Shown here piece after piece: positions 43,680-50,616 of a stretch of DNA of 64,000 nt. The notes below the pieces were generated by a model. It was not told where the DNA came from and searched no databases. It saw only the letters and a list, made by a program, of their open reading frames with translations. The position numbers and the translations under genes are program-made. This stretch comes from JAANXG01 sp963731035 (GTDB taxonomy: Bacteria; Pseudomonadota; Gammaproteobacteria; Arenicellales; JAANXG01), in contig CAVSUY010000015.1 in assembly GCA_963731035.1 (NCBI GenBank), positions 1-64,000 of the forward strand, in the 5' to 3' direction. Each line of letters opens with the position of its first letter. Within the stretch, counting starts at the first letter, position 1.

Positions 43680-43700
43680 GGAGAACGATGCCGTCCGGGC

Positions 43701-44729
43701 TCAGATGGGATGCAGGCCCGTAAAACCGAGCGCCGTATCTTCGGCGAAGCCGTGCATGATATTGAATGCCTGCAGCGCCTGACCGGCGGCACCCTTCATA
43801 AGGTTGTCAATGGCACTGATCACCACCAGACGGTCGGCGTCGGGATCGAGCTCGAAACCGATGTCGCAGTAGTTGGTGCCGGACAGCAGCTTCGGCTCCG
43901 GGTAGCGATAGATGCCCGACCGCTCCTTCACGATACGGATGAAGCGTTCGCTGCCGTAGTCGTCCCTGTAGATTCCCCACGCATCTTTCTCGCTGATCCG
44001 TTTGTTCAGGAAAACGTGGCAGGTGGCCAGGACACCGCGGACCATCTCGATGGAGGTCGCGGAGAAATAAATGCGCGCCTCGCCCCCAAGCACCTGTAGC
44101 ATCTCCGCCACGTGGCGGTGGCCGGTGGGTTTGTAGGAGCGCACCGCGCCGCTGCGTTCCGGGTGATGGCTCGCCTCCCCCGGCGCGTTGCCCGCTTCGC
44201 TGGAACCGGTCTTGACTTCGACCACCGCCCGCTCCACCAGACCGCGTCTGTACAGCGGTCGAAGCGCGAGGATGGTCGCCGTGGCATTGCAGCCGGCGCC
44301 GGTAGCATACCGCGTAGACGCCAGCCGGTCGCGGTTGACCTCCGGCATGCCGTAAACGAATTCGGCCAGAAGCTCCGGGCGGGCGTGTTCCTGCCCATAC
44401 CACTTGCGGTAGGCGCCGGCATCGTCCAGTCGGAAGTCGGCGCTCAAATCGATAACGCTCGGCGACAGCGCGCGGAAACGGTCGATATCGGCCATCGCCC
44501 GGCCGTGCGGCAGCGCGAGGAACAGGACGTCGCAGTTCTCCAGTTCACTCATGGCGCAGAACTTCAGGTCCGTCCCCTTGCGTAGATTGGGGTGAACCTT
44601 GTGCACGGACTTGCCGGCGAAGCGCTCCGAGGTGACCTGGCGGACTTCCACCTGCGGATGCTGAAGCAGCAGGCGGATCAACTCTCCGCCGGTGTATCCG
44701 GACGCTCCCGCGATGGATACCGCAATCAC
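43701..44729 (-). CDS. lysY: Carrier-bound aminoacyl-phosphate reductase, LysY/ArgC type
   Basis: A 342-residue NADPH-dependent reductase from GTG 44729, overlapping the lysX stop (GTGA). AGASGYTGGELIRLL binds the nucleotide, GAGCNATATIL holds the catalytic Cys, and HRHVAEM supplies the His. It would reduce the acyl phosphate made by LysZ to the semialdehyde. ArgC is its homologue; the assignment as LysY rests on the flanking lysX and lysW. Confidence 0.88.
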   Translation of the reverse strand: MIAVSIAGASGYTGGELIRLLLQHPQVEVRQVTSERFAGKSVHKVHPNLRKGTDLKFCAMSELENCDVLFLALPHGRAMADIDRFRALSPSVIDLSADFRLDDAGAYRKWYGQEHARPELLAEFVYGMPEVNRDRLASTRYATGAGCNATATILALRPLYRRGLVERAVVEVKTGSSEAGNAPGEASHHPERSGAVRSYKPTGHRHVAEMLQVLGGEARIYFSATSIEMVRGVLATCHVFLNKRISEKDAWGIYRDDYGSERFIRIVKERSGIYRYPEPKLLSGTNYCDIGFELDPDADRLVVISAIDNLMKGAAGQALQAFNIMHGFAEDTALGFTGLHPI

Positions 44730-45574
44730 GTCCGGGCCTTCGATACGAGGTAGTCGACCACTTTGTCCGGAATATTCACGCCGGTGGTGTCGATACTGTT
44801 GCGGAACTCCATGGTGTAGTTCACTTCGTTGACGAGCAGTCCCTCCTCGCTTTCCAGGACGTCCACCGCCAAAATGCCGCCGCCTACCGCCCGGGCGGCG
44901 CGCACGCAAAGCGGCCCCAGCTCCGGCGTGACCGGACAGTTGCTGGCCACGCTGCCGCGCGCGGTGTTGGTGATCCAGTGCCCGGAAGTGCGATAGATGG
45001 CCGCGATGCACTCGTCCCCTACCACGAAGGCCCGGATGTCGCGACCCTTCTTCTCCACGTACTTCTGAACGAAGAAGATCGAGTGGTGGTAGCTGCCCAG
45101 AACGGTCTTGTGCTCGAGGATAGTCTCCGCGGCGTCACGGTCGTTGACTTTCGACAGGAGCCGGCCCCAGGAGCCCACGGCCGGTTTGAGCACCACCGGG
45201 TAGCCGAGGGCTTCAATCGCCTCCAGGGCCGATTCCTCGGTGAAGGCGATACGCAAGTCCGGCTGGGGCACGTCATGGTCCCGCAGCGCCACCGCCGTGA
45301 GGATCTTGTCGCCGCAGGTCTGGGCAACATCGTAGCTGTTGACGCAGGGGATACCCAGGCTTTTGTAGAGCCGCAGGGCATGCAGCGCGCGCGAATGGTT
45401 GATGCAGCGCTCGAGAACGACGTCCACTTCCGGGCGCTGTCTCAAATCGAAAACCAGTTTGCGGTCGTCGAGCATGACGAGCTCGATGTCGTCCCGCTTG
45501 TGCAGCTCGCCGATCAGGAGCTTCTCCTCCTTGCGGATCAGCGAGTGCAGAAATCCTACTCTTATTGCCCCCAA
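44726..45574 (-). CDS. lysX: LysW-amino acid ligase (RimK-like ATP-grasp)
   Basis: A 282-residue ligase, close to the 280 of Thermus LysX. It should join the alpha-amino group of alpha-aminoadipate or glutamate to the C-terminal residue of LysW. ATP-grasp features are KPAVGSWGRLLSKV, FFVQKYVEKKGRDIRAFVVG and LLVNEVNYTMEFRNSIDTTG; the last closely follows the Thermus LysX C-terminus as I recall it. The start is unusual: no ATG or GTG fits, and TTG 45574, inside the last codons of lysW, is preferred. ATA at 45565 is an alternative. Confidence 0.9.
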   Translation of the reverse strand: MGAIRVGFLHSLIRKEEKLLIGELHKRDDIELVMLDDRKLVFDLRQRPEVDVVLERCINHSRALHALRLYKSLGIPCVNSYDVAQTCGDKILTAVALRDHDVPQPDLRIAFTEESALEAIEALGYPVVLKPAVGSWGRLLSKVNDRDAAETILEHKTVLGSYHHSIFFVQKYVEKKGRDIRAFVVGDECIAAIYRTSGHWITNTARGSVASNCPVTPELGPLCVRAARAVGGGILAVDVLESEEGLLVNEVNYTMEFRNSIDTTGVNIPDKVVDYLVSKART

Positions 45575-45726
45575 TCCTCTTCCGCCTCGGGTGCTTCCTC
45601 GAGAGTGAGGGGCTCCACCCCGGTGACCTCGAGCTCGGAACCGCAGTCTCCGCATTCGATCAGCTCCCCTACCACGGCCGTTCCCTCGGTCTCGACCAGG
45701 GCGCCGCAAACCGGACATTCAGCCAT
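45562..45726 (-). CDS. lysW: LysW-type amino-group carrier protein with C-terminal Gln
   Basis: A 54-residue acidic protein, the same length as Thermus LysW. Two zinc-knuckle pairs, CPVCG (Cys4, Cys7) and CGDCG (Cys25, Cys28), hold the small globular part, and the tail is APEAEEDWGQ. In characterised LysW proteins the tail is EDWGE, and the gamma-carboxyl of the last Glu is the attachment point. Here the final codon is CAA (Gln), followed by TAA. The ATG at 45726 is preceded by AGGTGA; the longer frame to 45801 would run through an inverted repeat. A C-terminal Gln cannot be ligated by the known chemistry without deamidation. Confidence 0.9.
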   Translation of the reverse strand: MAECPVCGALVETEGTAVVGELIECGDCGSELEVTGVEPLTLEEAPEAEEDWGQ

Positions 45727-45749
45727 ATTCTTCACCTGCCTACGTTTAT

Positions 45750-45828
45750 GAGCCTGTCGGAGTAATCGTTCTACTACTGCGAAAGCGGGAGAGCGGTCCA
45801 TTTTCCCAAAGATTACTCGGACGGGCTC
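45750..45828. repeat. Inverted-repeat element directly upstream of lysW
   Basis: Arms of 18 bp, GAGCCTGTCGGAGTAATC (45750-45767) and GATTACTCGGACGGGCTC (45811-45828), match at 16 positions with 43 bp between. The structure is MITE-like and lies 24 bp before the lysW ATG, so it forms the lysW leader or promoter. A second 12-bp inverted repeat, AGTGGCCTGCAA and its complement, lies at 45896-45907 and 45947-45958. Confidence 0.65.
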
Positions 45829-46035
45829 CTAGTTGAGTTGTTCGTCAGGAAACCCGGAGCACGACCGCTTCCGCCGCCGAATCCCCGATGGCACCAGTGG
45901 CCTGCAAGCGCACCATCCATCGCTCAATCATCTGCCACTGCCTCCGTTGCAGGCCACTGAAAGAGCCCGAAATGTACAGGAAACAAACCGCGTTCCACAA
46001 TCGACGACCGTGAGCATAGGTCCGCCGGGGGGATC

Positions 46036-46194
46036 CTCGCAGGATGTTGAAAAACGCCATCCTGGCCTTTTTCAACGCGCCGGGCGCGGCGCCTGTCCGC
46101 ACTCGGCTACGCCGAATCAAGCACTTACAGTGCTTGATTCGCGGCGAGACATCCCTGTCTCACACTAGCAGGCTGTTTTTCAACAGCCTGCTAG
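46036..46194. repeat. MITE-like repeat B, copy 2
   Basis: A 159-bp copy, inverted relative to copy 3. Its left end is CTCGCAGGATGTTGAAAAAC, and its right end is a 30-bp perfect palindrome (46165-46194) built from CTAGCAGGCTG and its complement. The centre carries AATCAAGCACTTACAGTGCTTGATT, read here in two parts as an internal hairpin. With copy 3 it brackets the ATP-grasp gene. Confidence 0.88.
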
Positions 46195-46286
46195 TGTCGC
46201 CCGGGTCACCGGCAGCCAGTACGACAGACGGGTACAATGGACGGATTCCGGCAGACATCCGGGCATCGCCCGCGGGACGAAACACG

Positions 46287-47315
46287 ATGAAGATTCTGGT
46301 GATCACCGGCGACCACACCGTGCCGGACCCCGAAAAACACGGCGGCCGGTACAACGAGGAGGACCTAAAGGGACACCGCGTCATGGAGCAGGCGTTCGCG
46401 AGTTTGCCGAGGCTGGAATGCCGGGTGCTGGCGGACCACGGGCGGCTCCTGGATCTGGTCAGAGAGGAGCACTTCGACCTGGTGGTGAACTTCTGCGATA
46501 CCGGCTTTCGCAACCGCATCACCCTGGAGCCTAATGTTCCCGCCTACCTGGAGCTGCTCGACATCCCTTACACGGGTGCATCACCGGCGGCGCTGAGCCT
46601 GGTTTACGACAAAGCCATCGTGCGACTGGTCGCGGAGTCCTTGAGCGTGCCGGTGCCGGCGGAGCTGTACCTGCCGTTCGAGACTCTGGCGGCACCGCCG
46701 CCGGACGGTCCCTACCCGGCCCTGATCAAGCCGAACCGGGCCGACGGCAGTCTGGGGATTACCAAGGACGCGGTGGTGCGTTCCCCCGAAGAAGCTCGAG
46801 CCTACCTGGACTGGTACATCGAGGCGTTGCCGGGACGCGACGCCTTGTTCCAGGAATACCTGACCGGCACCGAGTACGGCGTGGGCCTGATCGGCAATAC
46901 CGACGACGACCTGGAGGCACTGCCGGCCCTGGAGGTGGATTTCTCGGACCTGCCGGAGGGGCTCAATCCAATTCTGTCCTACGAGTCCAAGGCCATACCG
47001 GATTCACCCTACTGGACCGACATCAAGTTCAAACGTGCCGACCTCACCACCGACGAGGAGGCGGAACTCGTCAACCACTCGCGCCGGCTGTACAAGCGAC
47101 TGGGAGTGCGCGACTACGGGCGCTTCGACTTCCGCCGTTCCAAGGACGGCCTGATCAAGCTGATGGAGGCCAATACCAACCCCGCATGGGCCTTCGACGC
47201 CAAACTGGCCATGATGGCCGGCTTCGCCGGGATAGAGTATCCGGAGCTATTGCGACGCATTCTGGATACCGCGGCGCGGCGCTGTGGGTTGGTGTCGGGG
47301 CTGTCCCTCGAATAA
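46287..47315 (+). CDS. D-Ala-D-Ala ligase-like ATP-grasp enzyme
   Basis: A 342-residue protein from ATG 46287 (MKILVITGDHTVPDPEKHGG). The fold follows Ddl: LDIPYTGASPAALSLVYDK (about 90-110), PALIKPNRADGSLGI for the ATP lysine and loop, FQEYLTGTEYGVGLIG, and the metal-binding end GLIKLMEANTNPAWAF. It lacks the usual GEDG-type N-terminal signature of housekeeping Ddl and is away from mur genes, so it probably ligates other amino acids. It diverges from lysW and is flanked by inverted MITE B copies. Confidence 0.83.
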   Translation: MKILVITGDHTVPDPEKHGGRYNEEDLKGHRVMEQAFASLPRLECRVLADHGRLLDLVREEHFDLVVNFCDTGFRNRITLEPNVPAYLELLDIPYTGASPAALSLVYDKAIVRLVAESLSVPVPAELYLPFETLAAPPPDGPYPALIKPNRADGSLGITKDAVVRSPEEARAYLDWYIEALPGRDALFQEYLTGTEYGVGLIGNTDDDLEALPALEVDFSDLPEGLNPILSYESKAIPDSPYWTDIKFKRADLTTDEEAELVNHSRRLYKRLGVRDYGRFDFRRSKDGLIKLMEANTNPAWAFDAKLAMMAGFAGIEYPELLRRILDTAARRCGLVSGLSLE

Positions 47316-47374
47316 TCGCGTTTAAAACCGCTCCAGCCGCGATTGCCTCGATGACTCCCTAGCGTACCCCGCCA

Positions 47375-47533
47375 CTAGCAGGCTGTTGAAAAACAGCTTG
47401 CTAGTGTGAGACAGGAATGTCTCGCCGCGAATCAAGCACTGTAAGTGCTTGATTCGACGTAGCCGAGTGCGGACAGGCGCCGCACCCGGCGCGTTGAAAA
47501 AGGCCAGGACGGCGATTTTCAACATCCTGCTAG
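47375..47533. repeat. MITE-like repeat B, copy 3
   Basis: A 159-bp copy running from CTAGCAGGCTGTTGAAAAAC to TTTTCAACATCCTGCTAG, with the central stem AATCAAGCACTGTAAGTGCT. Its last bases supply the TAG stop (47530-47532) of the CocE-like gene. A solo end of MITE A, AGCGTACCCC (47361-47370), abuts its left side, so the two families are nested or adjacent. Confidence 0.9.
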
Positions 47534-49546
47534 ACCAGTTTCCGCGGAATCGTTTGAACGAACTCCCGCCGCCGCACGGACTCCTCGCTCTCGAAGGCTT
47601 CGACCCGGCAGTCGAACTGGAACATGTCATGGGTGCTGCGCAGGGTGCTCTGGCATTCCACGCGGATCTGCCAGTCTCCGCGTTTGAAGCGCGACTGCTG
47701 GATCAATTCCGTCTGCGCCGACAGGGGGTCATTTTCCAGGATCCGGTAGCGCTTGGTGACGACGTACCCCACCTCGAGATCGATCTCCTCGATGCGCGCC
47801 AATGCCGCGCCTTCCAACTCGCCGCCGTCGCTGCGCAGGGTGTACACCATTTCGTTGGTGGTGAGGTCGATCTCGATGGAGCGGCGCATGGGCGCGCGCC
47901 GCAGCTTGGTATGCGGGGTGCCCGGCGCGGCGTCCGGTTCTTCGAACTCGGGAAGAGCGGCGTCCTCGGCCCGCGGCAGGCGCACCGGCAGGGTCAACGT
48001 GCTGATATTGGTACTCACAGTCAGCGTCGCCCAGTCCGGAGACGGCCAGGCGATGGGCCAGTAGCTGGACGACAGGGCCAAGCGCACCCGGTGACCGGCC
48101 CGGAACACGTGGGCCAGGTCGTTGAGCTGCAGGCTCACGCGGTAGGGCCGGTCCGGTTCCAGCGGTTCGGGGAACTCGTGGGAGTCCCGGTGGCAGAGGT
48201 TGAGCAGGCCGTAGCTGACTCGCAGGGACGACCCGTCCGGGGCCACGTCGCACAACCGGGCGGCGAGCATCGCCACCGGCAAGTCCGACGAAATCTCCAC
48301 CTCCAGGACCGGGGCGCCCAGCAGCTCCATGTCCGCCTCGATCGGGTCGCTGTCGAATACCAGGGAGCCGCCGTCGTCGGGGCGCTGGTCCGGGGGCATC
48401 TCGCCATCGACGCCGAAGGCGCACCACTCGCCGGCTCGCAGTCCGGTGGTCTGCGGCGAACAGAATGACAGCTCGCGCGTCACAGTGACGTCGTTGCCGA
48501 GATAGCCCACATCGAGCTGCAAGCGTGTGCGGCGTGATGCGTTCGCTGGGCCAGTGATCCTCCGCCACCCAGCGCCCGGGCCAACTATCGTACTGGGGCT
48601 GGGGCTGCACCCACTCCTGCATCCACGCGCGCATCATGGGCTCGTCCATGATTCCGGTCTCACGCCCTTTGAGCCAGTGATCCCACCAGCGCACCGCGTC
48701 CTGGAGAAAGCCGATGGACGGCCCCGGCGTGGCGTCGTGGGGAAAGTTGTGCGCCCAGGGGCCGATCAGGCCCTTGCGCGGGCAGGAGAGGTTGGCAAGC
48801 ATCCTGGGCACCGCGTTGCTGTAGCCGTCGGCCCAGCCGCCGATCGCATACACGGGCACCTCGATGGCGGCGTAGTCCTCGCACACCGAGCCGTGCTTCC
48901 AGTACTCGCTTCGCCACGGATGGGACATCCAGTGGGACACGAAAGGCTGCAAGGCGTCCAGGCGCTGGAGCCACATCTCGCGCCAGCGTTCCCCCACCAC
49001 CTCGGGATCGGGCGGATACGCCGAGTACATGGTCAATATCGACCCCCACTGCATGTTCTCATTGAGAAGGCAGCCTCCCATGTAATGGGCGTCGTCGGCG
49101 TAGCGATCGTCGGTGGAGCAAAGCGTGATGATGGCTTTCAGCGCCGGCGGCCGCAGCGCCGCCACCTGCAGGGCGTTGAATCCACCCCAGGAAATACCCA
49201 TCATGCCCACGGGGCCGGCGCACCACGGCTGCCGGGTGATCCACTCGATCACCGACAGTGCATCTTCCAGCTCCTGGTGCGAATACTCGTCGTACAGCAG
49301 ACCACCCGAATCTCCCGATCCCCTTACGTCGACACGGACACTCGCGTAGCCGTGGGCCGCGAAATACCGGTGAATGGGCTCGTCCCGTGCGCGCATGAGG
49401 TCCCGCTTGCGATACGGGATGTACTCCAGAATCGCGGGCACCGGGTTCGAATCCGCGTCCGCGGGCAGGAACAGCCGGGCAGCGATCTGGGCGCCGTCCG
49501 GCATGGGAATGAAAACGTTCTCGACTTCGCGGATACGCTCGAGCAT
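47530..49546 (-). pseudogene. CocE/NonD-family hydrolase, frameshifted
   Basis: The full protein would be about 672 residues. The alpha/beta-hydrolase domain is in one frame from ATG 49546: nucleophile Ser in MMGISWGGFNAL, VRVDVRGSGDSGG, and the His in GPWAHNFP. At about 48520 the sense passes to another frame, which carries the C-terminal jelly-roll domain (QLDVGYLGNDV ... TLTVSTNISTLTL). The span of 2017 nt is one more than a multiple of three, so a single inserted base explains it. X-Pro peptidases, cocaine esterase and related acylases belong here. The stop lies in MITE B copy 3. It is either a real mutation or a sequence error. Confidence 0.82.
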
Positions 49547-49564
49547 GACAGCTTTGCGAACGGC

Positions 49565-50557
49565 CTACGGGCCGGGCGGCGGCGCTTGGTGCTCGACGGC
49601 CCCGGCCGGGCGGCGGCCCCGTTTGGGCAGCAGCTGCTGGGTCGACCAATAGCTCAGGGCGAGCTGCTCGCGGGCGCCGCGCTGCGCCTCGAGATCGAAT
49701 CCGTTGACGATTGCCAGGCGGAAGCCGCCGGGCGGCATGGAATGAGCGGCCGCCGGGCGGTCGTCGTGGAAGGTGATCTGAATGCTGGTAACGCCAGGCG
49801 TCTCCAGCAGGCCTTCGATGAGAGTCTTGGGCGGATGGTGGTACTTGACCCCATGGGCCCCGAACAACACCACGCTGTACCCGGTACGGCGGTTATCGTC
49901 GGGATACGTCCATTGCCTGCGGGCGTACAACGCCACCAGGGCTTCCACCCAGCCCTTGCCGTACAGGTCCGGCCACTGGTCGGCGAAGCGAAGATGGGCT
50001 TCGATGATGCTGCCGCCGATGGTTTCCAGATTCACCATGCCGGTGTAGCCCGACAGGTTCGCCTCGATCCATTTGCCGCAGAAGTCCTCGATCTCCGGCC
50101 GCCGCTCCGCCCACACGACCCATTGGTCGAACATGCCTCCCGCCAGGGGAACCCCGGTGGCGTGGCGCCACCACACCGGCTTTCCATCCAACACGGCAAC
50201 GTCGGTGCTCACATGCTCCCCGTCCAGTAGCGCCATCCACATATGGCCGGGCCGCTGGCCGTGCTTGTACTCCTTCAACGTGCGGAACACGCGGCTGCCG
50301 GCCCCCATGCCGCGCATGTTGTAGATGGGTTTGGAAAAGATCGGGAACGCCGGCGGGTCTATACCGTGGGGACCGCATTCGATGTTCTGGGTTTCCGCAA
50401 CGTAGAGCTTGTTGTAGACCCACTTGTAGCCGGGATACCACAGGTAGGCATCCCCGTCCTCGGTGGGAATCCGCACGTCGTCCGGGCAAGGCACATTCTC
50501 GAAGTACTGCAGCCGCCAGGGATCGGCCTCACAGATAGGCATAGGGATAATTTCCAC
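49565..50557 (-). CDS. Unrecognised protein with ATP-grasp-like motifs
   Basis: A 330-residue protein I do not recognise as a named family. Three segments look like an ATP-grasp core: FPIFSKPIYNMRGMGAGS (phosphate-loop-like, about 92-109), HMWMALLDGEHVSTDVAVLD (about 125-144), and GMVNLETIGGSIIEAHLRF (metal-binding-like, about 193-211). The C-terminal 25 residues are proline- and arginine-rich and probably disordered. It lies 18 bp downstream of the CocE-like gene on the same strand. An amino-acid or peptide ligase is inferred from motifs only. Confidence 0.6.
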   Translation of the reverse strand: MEIIPMPICEADPWRLQYFENVPCPDDVRIPTEDGDAYLWYPGYKWVYNKLYVAETQNIECGPHGIDPPAFPIFSKPIYNMRGMGAGSRVFRTLKEYKHGQRPGHMWMALLDGEHVSTDVAVLDGKPVWWRHATGVPLAGGMFDQWVVWAERRPEIEDFCGKWIEANLSGYTGMVNLETIGGSIIEAHLRFADQWPDLYGKGWVEALVALYARRQWTYPDDNRRTGYSVVLFGAHGVKYHHPPKTLIEGLLETPGVTSIQITFHDDRPAAAHSMPPGGFRLAIVNGFDLEAQRGAREQLALSYWSTQQLLPKRGRRPAGAVEHQAPPPGP

Positions 50558-50616
50558 CGACCGGTTTGAGTGCCCGCCTATGATAGCAGTCCGCGAATCG
50601 CCTGATCACACCGCTC

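Noticed and set aside
46044..46286. An 81-codon upstream extension of the ATP-grasp gene
   Set aside because: It runs through MITE B copy 2. The ATG at 46287 fits the Ddl-like N-terminus.
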